Positions 50,224 through 58,554 of a stretch of 64,000 bases of DNA are shown here, in pieces. The notes under the pieces were generated by a model. That model saw only the letters and a program-made list of their open reading frames with translations, had not been told where the DNA came from and searched no databases. The translations under genes were made by a program, and so were the position numbers. Origin of the DNA: DASZIT01 sp963770635 (GTDB lineage Bacteria > Actinomycetota > Acidimicrobiia > Acidimicrobiales > RAAP-2); the NCBI GenBank assembly GCA_963770635.1, contig CAVYQI010000002.1, forward strand, positions 124,001-188,000, given 5' to 3'. Position 1 is the first letter of the stretch. Each line of letters opens with the position of its first letter.

Positions 50224-50727
50224 ATGACCGAGTGCCCCGAATGCGGGTTCGTGTACGAGAGCGTTGACCCCGGCGAGATCCCGGGCGTCCTTCGGGGCCT
50301 GGCGAATCGCTTCTCGACTCGAATTAACGGCATCGATGACGCCACCCTGCGCAGACGCCCCAACCCGGCAGTCTGGTCGCCGCTGGAGTACCTGTGTCAT
50401 GTGCGGGATGTGTTCTTGATTCAACGGGACCGAGCGGTACTGGCCCTGGTCGAAGATCGACCGAGCTTTCCGCGCATGTATCGCGACGAGCGAGTCGATC
50501 TGGCACGCTACGCGCAGGAAGTTCCCGGCCGGGTGGCTCACAACCAATTGCCGGTTGCCGCCGATCTGGTCGCCGGTGTGTTCTTCGAGCGCTCTCGCGA
50601 TGAGTGGCAGCGCCCGCTCATCTACAACTATCCGGAGCCCGTTGAACGGGACCTCGCCTGGCTCGGCCGACACACCATCCACGAGGGTGAACACCACTTG
50701 TTCGACGTCGGCCGACAGCTCCGCTAG
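50224..50727 (+). CDS. DinB-family protein with N-terminal CxxC motif
   Basis: The 167-residue protein begins MTECPECGFVYESVDPGEI, a half zinc ribbon, followed by the DinB bundle: SPLEYLCHVRDVFLIQRDRAVLALVEDRPSFPRM and the ending HTIHEGEHHLFDVGRQL. Three conserved histidines (in YLCHVRD and HEGEHHL) fit the metal site. DinB-like proteins in actinobacteria are often mycothiol-dependent transferases. It starts 26 bp after the phosphatase gene. Confidence 0.85.
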   Translation: MTECPECGFVYESVDPGEIPGVLRGLANRFSTRINGIDDATLRRRPNPAVWSPLEYLCHVRDVFLIQRDRAVLALVEDRPSFPRMYRDERVDLARYAQEVPGRVAHNQLPVAADLVAGVFFERSRDEWQRPLIYNYPEPVERDLAWLGRHTIHEGEHHLFDVGRQLR

Positions 50728-50802
50728 AGGGTTCTCTGTCCGATCCGGGAATGGGGTCGGCGGGGCGGCTGGGCCGGTGCAGGGCTGAGCTAGGTTCACT
50801 CC

Positions 50803-51627
50803 GTGGATCCGCGCAAAGCTGAGCGAGCCCGAACCGCCGGTGCCAGCACCGTGGACACCCTCCGCCGGGTTCTGGCCCGAAAGGCGGCCGAGCTCATCCG
50901 GAACGATCCCGAGGAGGCGGCTCGGGCCCTCGAGATGGGTATCGTGGATCGGCGCTGGCTCGAGCGACCCGGCGAGCACCCGATCTCGACGGCCGCCCCG
51001 GCAGAGATTGTCGAGCGTTTCCTCGAGCGTTCGGTCGAGCAGAAACCGTCCCGGCTGGCCAGCCTCGGGCTCAATGCCGTTCAACTCCTGGCCAACCACC
51101 GCGCGGCTGGAAGCAGCGACCCCAAGCTGCTGGCCGTGGTGTTCACGGATCTGGAGGGTTTTACCGCCTTCACCGACATTCACGGCGACGCCGCCGCCGT
51201 AAAGCTCATCGAGGAACATCGTCAGCTGGCCGGGCCGGTGGTCCGCCAGTGGTCGGGGAAGATCCTGAAGACCCTGGGCGACGGGCTGCTGTGCACCTTC
51301 CCCGACGCCGAGACGGGAGTGCGCGGTGCCCTCCAATTGCTGGAGACGGCCCCCGCCCCGCTCCGGCTCCGGGCCGGCGTCCACGTCGGCGAAGCCGTGG
51401 TCAGCCAAGGCGACGTGATGGGTCACGTCGTCAATGTCGCGGCCCGGGTCACCGAAACGGCCGGCGGGGGAGAGGTGGTGGTAAGCGCCGAGGCGGCCGC
51501 CCAGGTCGGCGACGTCCCCAATCTCCGGTTCGGCAAGCTGAAGAGCCGGCGCCTCAAGGGGATCTCGGAGCGGGTGAGCATTTGCACGGTAACCGAGGTG
51601 CCGATCCCGGCCATTGAATCCGGCTGA
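50803..51627 (+). CDS. Class III adenylate/guanylate cyclase domain protein
   Basis: The 274-residue soluble protein has an N-terminal helical region of about 95 residues and a cyclase homology domain: LLAVVFTDLEGFTAFTDIHGDA (metal Asp), SGKILKTLGDGLLCTFPDAE (second metal Asp and substrate Lys) and GDVMGHVVNVAARVTETAGGGEVVVS (transition-state Asn and Arg). It should make cAMP; substrate-determining residues look adenylate-type. The start is GTG 50803. It is convergent with the epimerase gene (7-bp gap) that ends the long minus-strand operon. Confidence 0.9.
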   Translation: MDPRKAERARTAGASTVDTLRRVLARKAAELIRNDPEEAARALEMGIVDRRWLERPGEHPISTAAPAEIVERFLERSVEQKPSRLASLGLNAVQLLANHRAAGSSDPKLLAVVFTDLEGFTAFTDIHGDAAAVKLIEEHRQLAGPVVRQWSGKILKTLGDGLLCTFPDAETGVRGALQLLETAPAPLRLRAGVHVGEAVVSQGDVMGHVVNVAARVTETAGGGEVVVSAEAAAQVGDVPNLRFGKLKSRRLKGISERVSICTVTEVPIPAIESG

Positions 51628-51634
51628 TTCGAGC

Positions 51635-52528
51635 CTACTCGAACAGAGCCCGGAACGCCGGCTCGAGGGTGGGGTAGGCGAACTGGTAGCCGGCATCCTC
51701 GAGTACCCGTGGGATCACTCGCTGACTTTCGACGATGGTCTGAGTCGCTTCACTTCCGAGGAGCAACCGCGGCCCCAGCATCGGTGTCGGGATCAGCGTC
51801 GGACGACCGAGCACCGCTCCGAGGGTCCTGGTGTACTCGAGGTTGGTGACCGGCTCGGGGGCGGTCAAGTTGACTGGGCCACCCACCTCGCCCTCGAGCA
51901 GGAAGCGGATGGCACCGATCTCGTCGGCGATCGAGATCCAACTCCACCACTGCCGGCCGTGGCCCAACCGGCCGCCGAGGCCGAGCTTGTAGAGGGGCAG
52001 GGTCTTCTTCAACATCCCGCCGTCGGTGGACTGCACCAGCCCGGATCGCAAGTGGACCACCCTGATCCCGGCGGTTTTCGCCGGCTGGGTGGCCGCTTCC
52101 CACGCCGAGCACATCCCGGCCAGGAAGTCATCGCCAGGTTCACTAATTTCGGTGCAGGCCTGGTTGCCGCGTTCGCCGTACCAGCCGATGGCGGAGCCCG
52201 AGAGGAACACCGGGGGCGGGGATCCCATCAAGGCCAACGTGTTGGCCAGCAGCGAGGTGGACACCACCCGGCTGTCGAGGAGTTCTTTCTTGCGGGCATC
52301 GGTCCATCGTTTGTCCAAGATGCCGGCACCGGCCAGGTGGACGACGGCATCAACCCCTTCGAGCCCCCTGGGGTCGAGCTCGCCCCGGCTTGGATCCCAG
52401 TGCAACGTCGACTCGTCGGTACCGGTACGGCCACGCAGCATCCTCACCACCCCGTGACCGTCGGCCCGTAACGATTTGATCAGCGCCGTGCCGATGAGGC
52501 CGGACGAACCGCTGATGGCTACCTTCAT
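51635..52528 (-). CDS. TIGR01777-family NAD(P)-dependent epimerase-like protein
   Basis: The 297-residue extended SDR begins MKVAISGSSGLIGTALIKSLRADGH (Rossmann GxxGxxG) and contains DAVVHLAGAGILDKRWTDARKKELLDSRV, SAIGWYGERG and the C-terminal domain with GPVNLTAPEPVTNLEYTRTLGAVLGRP, as in YfcH/SULA-type proteins. Its exact substrate is unknown in all organisms I am aware of. It is the last gene of the minus-strand lipid/polyketide operon, 19 bp after the hydrolase. Confidence 0.9.
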   Translation of the reverse strand: MKVAISGSSGLIGTALIKSLRADGHGVVRMLRGRTGTDESTLHWDPSRGELDPRGLEGVDAVVHLAGAGILDKRWTDARKKELLDSRVVSTSLLANTLALMGSPPPVFLSGSAIGWYGERGNQACTEISEPGDDFLAGMCSAWEAATQPAKTAGIRVVHLRSGLVQSTDGGMLKKTLPLYKLGLGGRLGHGRQWWSWISIADEIGAIRFLLEGEVGGPVNLTAPEPVTNLEYTRTLGAVLGRPTLIPTPMLGPRLLLGSEATQTIVESQRVIPRVLEDAGYQFAYPTLEPAFRALFE

Positions 52529-52547
52529 GGCGCGCTGCTCATCTGGC

Positions 52548-53651
52548 TCATGCGCGGGTTTGTACCCAATCCGAGATGACGTCAGCGGCCTGGTCGCGGG
52601 CATCTTGGGGTTTCTGCAGGTAGTGATCGCCCCGGAAGGTGTGGATGGTCTTGTCCTCGGTGGCCAGATCCCGGAAGATGGCCTGGGCATCGGACGGGTA
52701 ACACCCCTGGTCGTCGGTGGACTGGATGACCAGCGACGGCTGGGTGATCCGGGCGAGGTGGGGCTGGGCCCGGCACTGCGACTCGGTAAGGCTCCACATC
52801 GACAACCAGGCCCGCAGGGTGTTGGTGGTCGCCAGCCCGAAGGGCAGGTAGTTGGCCACCTTGGGGTCGCCGAAGTAACACCCCACCTCCCGGTCCGAGG
52901 GATCGATCTCCAGGTCGAGGAAGCGCAGATCGGCCCAGGTGCGGAAGACGTTGAACACCCTGTCGTAGGCGCCGTTGGCCGACATCCGTTCCAGCTCCTC
53001 GACGCACCAGGCGGTGATGCGATGGTTCCGTTCCTGCTGGGCCCGCCGGTACCGGTCGATGAACTCCTTCTTGTAGGGAACGGGGTGCTCGGGACTGTTC
53101 ATGTCCAGGGCCGGGTCGACCGAGAGCGGATCGGACTCGTCGATCACCGAGGGGTCGAGCCACATGGTGAGCACGTCGGGTCGACCGGGATGGGCGTTGA
53201 GCGAGACGAACAGGTCGGCGGCCGGGAGGTCCAACGCGGCATCCGGAACCGAAGAGCCCCGGGTGGCCACGATGTTGGGCTCGATGGCCTGGCTCTGGTA
53301 GGCGCTCATCAGTGAGGCGCCGCCGGAGTTCCCGAGCAGCACCACGGTGTCGACCCCGGCGACCTCCCGGAGCCAGCGCACCCCCACCCCGATGTCGACC
53401 ACGGCCTGCTCGAGGGTGAAGTAGTAGCCCATCCCCCGAAACCGGGTGTTCCAGCCCAGGAACCCGTGCCCTCGATCGGCCAGGTACTCGGCCAGGTAAT
53501 GCTCGGAGAAGTCGATGTCGTAGTGGGTGGCGATGAATGCCACCGCCGGCGGGGTGTCGGGCGCGTACCACAGGCCCTGGCACGGGTGCCCGCCGGCTCC
53601 CGCCCGGGCCATGGTGGGCGACGCCGCCGAGACGAACCGGGGTGCCTTCAA
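52548..53651 (-). CDS. Alpha/beta hydrolase (lipase/esterase-like)
   Basis: The 367-residue protein has FIATHYDIDFSEHYLAEYLADRGHGFLGWNTRFRG, the nucleophile elbow LLGNSGGASLMSAYQ (Ser about 108) and the late HTFRGDHYLQ with the histidine. No signal peptide is visible. It overlaps the PPOX gene start by 4 bp and is followed by the epimerase. Given the operon, it may act on an ester or thioester of a lipid or polyketide; the substrate is unproven. Confidence 0.84.
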   Translation of the reverse strand: MKAPRFVSAASPTMARAGAGGHPCQGLWYAPDTPPAVAFIATHYDIDFSEHYLAEYLADRGHGFLGWNTRFRGMGYYFTLEQAVVDIGVGVRWLREVAGVDTVVLLGNSGGASLMSAYQSQAIEPNIVATRGSSVPDAALDLPAADLFVSLNAHPGRPDVLTMWLDPSVIDESDPLSVDPALDMNSPEHPVPYKKEFIDRYRRAQQERNHRITAWCVEELERMSANGAYDRVFNVFRTWADLRFLDLEIDPSDREVGCYFGDPKVANYLPFGLATTNTLRAWLSMWSLTESQCRAQPHLARITQPSLVIQSTDDQGCYPSDAQAIFRDLATEDKTIHTFRGDHYLQKPQDARDQAADVISDWVQTRA

Positions 53652-54139
53652 CTACCCAGGGCGTCGAGGTCGACCATGACCTTGCGATGGTCCCACGATA
53701 TGGTCCGCTCGGCGTGCAGCCGGATGATTACCCGTTGGGACGCCAGCGCGGATGCGTAGGCGGCGGCCCCAGGATCCAGCGGACCCTCCGAGTACCGGGC
53801 AAACAGCCGGGTGCCGACCTCCGCCGATGTCGGGTGGTCCTCGATGATCTCGGCCCGGCCCCGCAACTGGACGGCCCGGAAGGTGCCGACATCGTCGCCT
53901 TGTTCCACCAGGCAGCCCATCCGGTCATCGGCCCGGAGGTTCCGGACCTTTCGGGAGGCCCCGTCGGTCCAAAAGGCAACGTCGCCGTCGAGGAGGATGT
54001 ACGACAGCGGCACCACGTGGGGCCACCCGTCGGGCCCGTTGGTGGAGACATAGGCTCGGGTGCATTCCTGGAGGAACGCGGCTACCTCCGGGTCGCTCAT
54101 GCGCATCCGGTCACGTTCAGACACTGGTGGCCGCCTCAC
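53648..54139 (-). CDS. PPOX/F420-dependent flavin-fold protein
   Basis: The 163-residue split-barrel protein reads LQECTRAYVSTNGPDGWPHVVPLSYILLDGDVAFWTDGASRKVRNLRADDRMGCLVEQGDDVGTFRAVQLRGRAEII, the pyridoxamine-5'-phosphate-oxidase-like pattern of actinobacterial F420- or flavin-binding reductases. The cofactor cannot be fixed from the sequence alone. The start overlaps the patatin gene by 23 bp and the stop overlaps the hydrolase start by 4 bp. Confidence 0.88.
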   Translation of the reverse strand: MRRPPVSERDRMRMSDPEVAAFLQECTRAYVSTNGPDGWPHVVPLSYILLDGDVAFWTDGASRKVRNLRADDRMGCLVEQGDDVGTFRAVQLRGRAEIIEDHPTSAEVGTRLFARYSEGPLDPGAAAYASALASQRVIIRLHAERTISWDHRKVMVDLDALGS

Positions 54140-55220
54140 CGTTCGGGTGCTTGGCTCCCGGCTGGTCCAGGCCGAGTCCGAGCCGGGTGGCCAGGCTGCC
54201 CAGCTCGATCCGGCGTTTGGTCTCCCGGTAGGCCGCTTCCATTACCCGGTCGGAACGGTCGTTGGCCATCGGTCGCAGGCCCATTGCCTCGAGTGACCCC
54301 GAGCCCGGCTCGAATCGGATGACGCGGATCCCGTGGTGATGGAGGGTGCGGCTCTCACGGTTGAGGCGTCGGTGGGCCGCCCACCGGAGGAGCCCGTCGG
54401 CGGTATTCCCGGGGGGATACTTCGCGGACATCGATGTGACGACGATGACCACGTCGAGAGGCTGGGACCGGAGCGCGTCGGCGTTGGTGGGGGAGTGCAC
54501 CCCTCCGTCGAAGTACTCGACACCCCCGATGTCGATCGGGGCGAAATAGCTCGGGATGGCGCAGGAGGCCAGCACTGCCGACGCCAAGGACGCCGGGGGC
54601 GATCCGCGCCTCCCGAAGACCACCCGGTGTCCGTCGGTGCGCCGGACCGCGCAGATCCACAGCCCGTCGGGCCACTTGTCGCCCACCATCCGATGAAGGG
54701 GCTCCCCCCGTTGTCGGATATCGACCAGGCCGGTGGGGAGCAGGGTCATGGCCGCCACCCCGGGCCGGAATTTCCACGGGCGTCGGATGATGCGGGCCAC
54801 CAACGCCGCCGACGGCGGCCGCCAGGGGCGGAGCCACGAGCCGGCGGGGAGGGGCGGCAGGTCGGAGGTGTCCGGGAGGATCTGCTCCATGAGTTGGGCG
54901 CCCTCCGGCGACAGCGGTGTCCGGGCCGCGATCGCGGCCAGGTCCGAGCCGGCGATGCCCATCCGTAGCGAGGTGCCGGTGACCGCCCCGGCCGACGAGC
55001 CGACGATGACCGTGGCGGTGCGGGCGTCCCATCCCAGCTCGGTTTCCAGCGCTGCCAGCACCCCGGCGTGGTACGCCTGGCCCACCACCCCGCCGGCGCC
55101 CAGCACCAGGCCGACGCGGGTGGCCCGTTTCCTTCCTGGCGCCTGTCGATACGGTCGCGGCTCAGCGCTCAGCCGTTGGTTTTGAGTAACGCCTTCATTC
55201 CTTCTTCGAACCCGCGGCAC
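54117..55220 (-). CDS. Patatin-like phospholipase
   Basis: The 367-residue protein has all patatin motifs: oxyanion GAGGVVGQAYHAGVLAAL, nucleophile GSSAGAVTG and the dyad Asp in YFDGGVHSPTNAD. It should hydrolyse acyl esters of phospholipids or storage lipids. The start taken is GTG 55220, inside the end of the WS/DGAT gene (52-bp overlap). Its place after an acyltransferase suggests a role in acyl-lipid turnover. Confidence 0.9.
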   Translation of the reverse strand: MPRVRRRNEGVTQNQRLSAEPRPYRQAPGRKRATRVGLVLGAGGVVGQAYHAGVLAALETELGWDARTATVIVGSSAGAVTGTSLRMGIAGSDLAAIAARTPLSPEGAQLMEQILPDTSDLPPLPAGSWLRPWRPPSAALVARIIRRPWKFRPGVAAMTLLPTGLVDIRQRGEPLHRMVGDKWPDGLWICAVRRTDGHRVVFGRRGSPPASLASAVLASCAIPSYFAPIDIGGVEYFDGGVHSPTNADALRSQPLDVVIVVTSMSAKYPPGNTADGLLRWAAHRRLNRESRTLHHHGIRVIRFEPGSGSLEAMGLRPMANDRSDRVMEAAYRETKRRIELGSLATRLGLGLDQPGAKHPNGEAATSV

Positions 55221-56566
55221 AGCACATCGATGTCGGCAGTGGTGTCGTAGTCACCGGTGACCCCGTAGTTCACCTGACCGTTGTAGGAGAAGATGGCCAC
55301 TCCCAGCCGGACCTGGCCGGCCAGCGGGACATAGGGATAGCACTCGAGCATCCGCCGGCCCCGGACATAGAGCGGGATCTGGGGGCCGGGCACGTTGGTG
55401 GTCACCGTGTTCACGTTGTGCTGGGGGAGTCGGGAGGCCAGCCGCATGCCCAGCGCCAGGAGCATCGGCGGGGCGAACCCCGACATCGAGGTGATGGCCT
55501 CCGCGGCCAGCGCCTGATTCGACTCCTTCAACCCTTCCATTTGAGTTGTGATGGTGTGGAGGCAGTCGATCGGGTCGTCGATCCCGACCGGCAGCTCGGC
55601 GAACATGGCCGACACCTTGTTCTCGAAGGTCCCGTCCCCGACCGCCTTCCCGCTGGCGTCCCGGGGCCGGACCGACACCGGCACCAGGGTGCGCACCACC
55701 CGGTCGACGGTCTCCTCCCGAGAGAGGAGCAGCTCCCGGAACCCGTGCGTGATGGCGGCCAGCACCACGTCGTTGAAGGTGCCACCGTGGGCCTTTCGGA
55801 CGGCCTTGACGTCCTCGACCGAGCTCGACGCCCAAGCGTAACGGCGGTGGGGCCCGAGCGGTCCGTTGAGGCTGGAGACCGGGGTGGAGCGGATCAGCCC
55901 GGTCATGGCCGATAGCCCGGTGACCACCTCGCGGGCATGGGCGAGGGCCTGGCGGGGCACCCGGGCGGTGGCCCGGAGGGCGCGGATCTGCTCGTAGGGG
56001 CTGCGGGCCAGTCCGGCCAGGGCCTGAAGGGCGAGGTCGCGTCCCGACGGAGACTTCCGCGGCTCCCAGGGCAGGATCTCGGGTTCGGTGTAGTCGGGAG
56101 TGATGTCCATGATCACCGCCAGCAGGTCGGTGCCCGAGATGCCGTCGACCATGGCGTGGTGGACCTTGGACACCATGGCCCAGCGACCGTCCTCCAGTCC
56201 TTCGACCACCCAGATCTCCCACAGGGGCTTGGACCGGTCGAGCTGCTGGGACATGACCCGTCCGACCAGCTTCCGGAGCTCGGCCTCACCACCCGGCGAC
56301 GGCAGGGCGGTGTGGCGCAGGTGGTAGTCGATGTTGAAGTGGGGGTCGTCCACCCATACCGCCCGGCCCAGCTCCAACGGAACGGCCTGCACGATCTGCC
56401 GATAGCGGGGGACCAGGGGAAGCTTGCCCTCGACCATCCCCACGATGTCCGTGAACGGAGGTTCCGGCCCTTCGAAGATCCCGACTGAGGCGATATGCAT
56501 GTGGCTGACGCCGTCCTCGATGTGGAGAAACGACGTATCCAATGGGCTCATCCGTTCGACGTCCAT
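55169..56566 (-). CDS. Wax ester synthase / diacylglycerol acyltransferase (WS/DGAT)
   Basis: The 465-residue protein starts MDVERMSPLDTSFLHIEDGVSHMHIASVGIF and has the catalytic HHAMVDG (residues 136-142), PLGPHRRYAWASSSVEDVK, and NVPGPQIPLYVRGRRMLECYPY near the end, all typical of bacterial WS/DGAT enzymes. It esterifies acyl-CoA with fatty alcohols or diacylglycerol at the membrane, giving storage or surface lipids. ATG 56566 is the natural start. The same frame stays open upstream to 58171 through a fragment of the methyltransferase gene, which is a trap for automatic calling. Confidence 0.93.
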   Translation of the reverse strand: MDVERMSPLDTSFLHIEDGVSHMHIASVGIFEGPEPPFTDIVGMVEGKLPLVPRYRQIVQAVPLELGRAVWVDDPHFNIDYHLRHTALPSPGGEAELRKLVGRVMSQQLDRSKPLWEIWVVEGLEDGRWAMVSKVHHAMVDGISGTDLLAVIMDITPDYTEPEILPWEPRKSPSGRDLALQALAGLARSPYEQIRALRATARVPRQALAHAREVVTGLSAMTGLIRSTPVSSLNGPLGPHRRYAWASSSVEDVKAVRKAHGGTFNDVVLAAITHGFRELLLSREETVDRVVRTLVPVSVRPRDASGKAVGDGTFENKVSAMFAELPVGIDDPIDCLHTITTQMEGLKESNQALAAEAITSMSGFAPPMLLALGMRLASRLPQHNVNTVTTNVPGPQIPLYVRGRRMLECYPYVPLAGQVRLGVAIFSYNGQVNYGVTGDYDTTADIDVLCRGFEEGMKALLKTNG

Positions 56567-56688
56567 GGCCACCCCCTGCTGCAATGCAGTGTTCACGCTG
56601 CGGTGACACTGAACGTACCACCTGCCCGACGGAGGCCGTCCGGTGGGAGTTGCTCGCGATGGAGCTGAATCCAGAAGGACCGGTCGGC

Positions 56689-57612
56689 TCAGAGCTTGCG
56701 GGCCAGCATCCGGTAGGTGTTGGGCCCGCCGGGAAGCCGGCGGACGACCGGAGCGATCAGCCGGTCGATGATGAGGGCGGCAACTACCAGAGGCGCGAGA
56801 ACCGGGACGCCCACCGCTCGCCTGACCCGGTCGCGCAGCCGACGCGGGGCCACCCATGGTTTGTCCGGCGGGCCGGCGACCCGATTGAGGAGAAGGAGGG
56901 CGGCAAAGGCCAGGTCGGCGGCCTGGTGCGCGGGCCCCCGTTCCTCGGCCACCACCGTGAAACCCCGGTCGGTCAGCATCGTGGCCAGATTGGTCACCGA
57001 CACGAAGTGCTGGTGCTGGGGTTGGAACCAGGGGCCCCACATCCAGCCGAGGAGGCGTCCGGTGCGGCACTCGGGGTCGGGAACCTCGATCAGCAGGTGG
57101 CCGCCGGACTCGAGCACCTTCCGGGCAGCGTCCAGCTCCTCGGCCGGGTCGCGGGTGTGCTCGAGATAGTGGTGCATGCTGACCACGTCGTAGGCCTCGA
57201 GGAGTTCGTCGGCCAGCTCCGGGAGCAGGCCGAGGTGGGCTCGCTCGATCCACCGGTGCCGCTCGGCTTCGACGATGCTGTCGCTGAGGTCGAGACCTTC
57301 GAACCGGGTGTCGGGCAGGACATCGGAGGCGATCAGGCAGAAATGGCCGTGCCCGGCACCCACGTCGAGCCACCGCTTGGGCCGGGCATGGGCGGCCACC
57401 AGATCGACCCGACCTCGGTAGGAACTGTCGTCCGAGCTGAAGACCGCCTCGGCCAGGTCGCCGCCGGTGCCGTCGTAGAAGTCCCGGTAGTAGAAGTCGA
57501 GGCCCTCGAGCGAAAGACGGGGGTTCTGGAAGATGTGGTCGCAACGGCCACATTGGTCGAGCTCGAACTCGCCCGGCTTGGACTGCATGAGATCGGGCAT
57601 CCGGACCCGCAC
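56689..57612 (-). CDS. Class I SAM-dependent methyltransferase, C-terminal catalytic fragment
   Basis: This 307-residue frame contains FELDQCGRCDHIFQNPRLS (the second CxxC of a zinc ribbon), the AdoMet-binding WLDVGAGHGHFCLIA, DVVSMHHYLEHTRDP and LLIEVPDPECRTG, as in methyltransferases of sugar and lipid pathways. The C-terminus has a hydrophobic patch (VPVLAPLVVAALIIDRLIAPVV) that may bind membrane. The first CxxC (CPLCHG) lies just upstream in another frame, so the true gene continues to 58554 with an extra base near 57619. Confidence 0.85.
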   Translation of the reverse strand: MRVRMPDLMQSKPGEFELDQCGRCDHIFQNPRLSLEGLDFYYRDFYDGTGGDLAEAVFSSDDSSYRGRVDLVAAHARPKRWLDVGAGHGHFCLIASDVLPDTRFEGLDLSDSIVEAERHRWIERAHLGLLPELADELLEAYDVVSMHHYLEHTRDPAEELDAARKVLESGGHLLIEVPDPECRTGRLLGWMWGPWFQPQHQHFVSVTNLATMLTDRGFTVVAEERGPAHQAADLAFAALLLLNRVAGPPDKPWVAPRRLRDRVRRAVGVPVLAPLVVAALIIDRLIAPVVRRLPGGPNTYRMLARKL

Positions 57613-57619
57613 CGACAGT

Positions 57620-58171
57620 GGAGGTCCCGTGACACAGCGGGCAGGTCTGGCGCCGGGGTTCGAAGAACCGGTCGATGCCGCCGGCCAGCAACTCGTCGTA
57701 CTCGGCCACCTGCGACTCGGGAGTCGGGCCGTCCGGTGCTTCCGCCTCGTTTCGGGACATCAACGTGCGCAGCGTGGCCCACGCTCCTCGCAGCGGGCGG
57801 GTGAGCGCCCATCTCGGGGTGAGATCCGGCGGGCGCAGGCCGGTGCCACCGATGGCCAGGTAGGGCTGGGCCCAGAAGGAGGCGAGGGCGGCGGCACCCC
57901 AGCCCGGGGCCAGAAACAGGCCGGCACCCAACAGGGTGCCCTGCACCGCGGGGACGGCCGCGACGACCGGCATCGCCTTGGCGTAGAGGGCGGAGAGGTA
58001 GGCCCGGCGCTGGGAGAGATCCTCCGGGACGGCGGACAGTCCGGCCGCGATGGCCAGGTCGGTGGTCTTGGCCGCGAACTTCTTCAGCTCGCTGGTGACC
58101 CGAAGGTAGCTGACCGAGTCGAGCTGATCGGCCGCACTGAGGCCCGCCCGCTCGAGCACCGCCCGATGCAC
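57620..58171 (-). pseudogene. Middle fragment of the membrane-anchored methyltransferase gene
   Basis: In this frame the sequence reads HRAVLERAGLSAADQLDSVSYLRVTSELKKFAAK, two probable membrane helices (AKAMPVVAAVPAVQGTLLGAGLFLAPGWGAAALASFW), and RFFEPRRQTCPLCHG, the first half of the zinc ribbon completed in the frame of 56689-57612. Upstream it joins the frame of 58084-58554 through a missing base near 58180 (GLGK to ATLVHRAVL). It is therefore an interior piece of one gene of about 620 codons. The frame itself continues without a stop into WS/DGAT. Confidence 0.68.
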
Positions 58172-58554
58172 CAGGGTGGCTTGCCGAGGCCCGCGTCCAC
58201 CGCCAGCGGACTCGAGGCGTAGGTGGCCGGATCCACCTGTCGGGCCAGATCGAGCACCTGGTCCGAGCCCAGGTCGCCGGGGACCAGGTCGAGCACGTCG
58301 AGGTGGTGGCGACGGGCGTACCGGCTGGCGGCACTCCGGGTGGCGTCGTCGAGCTCGACACCGGTGGCGGTCAGGAACACGTGGTCGGGATCGACGGCGG
58401 CCGTGGTCGGCGGCGCGTCGTCAGCCATCTCCTGCAGGGCACTGACCCTGGCCCGCAGGCGCAGGCCGTTGACCAGGGTGCCGGCGGTGATGATGATCCA
58501 CAGCCACCCGAGGCGGCGCCTCGGCCGCAACCGGCGCAGACCGGCGATGATCAT
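58084..58554 (-). CDS. N-terminal fragment of the membrane-anchored methyltransferase
   Basis: The frame starts at 58554 with MIIAGLRRLRPRRRLGWLWIIITAGTLVNGLRLRARVSAL, a basic segment and one TM helix, followed by DDATRSAASRYARRHHLDVLDLVPGDLGSDQVLDLARQVDPATYASSPLAVDAGLG. After about residue 124 (near 58180) the sense continues in another frame. Its ATG overlaps the glycosyltransferase stop by 4 bp, so the full methyltransferase is co-translated with it. Confidence 0.7.
   Translation of the reverse strand: MIIAGLRRLRPRRRLGWLWIIITAGTLVNGLRLRARVSALQEMADDAPPTTAAVDPDHVFLTATGVELDDATRSAASRYARRHHLDVLDLVPGDLGSDQVLDLARQVDPATYASSPLAVDAGLGKPPWCIGRCSSGRASVRPISSTRSATFGSPAS

Noticed and set aside
55169..58171. 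A single 1000-residue protein read through WS/DGAT and upstream sequence
   Set aside because: The upstream part is a fragment of a methyltransferase gene, followed by low-complexity sequence antisense to nothing conserved; WS/DGAT has its own well-placed ATG at 56566 and normal length.
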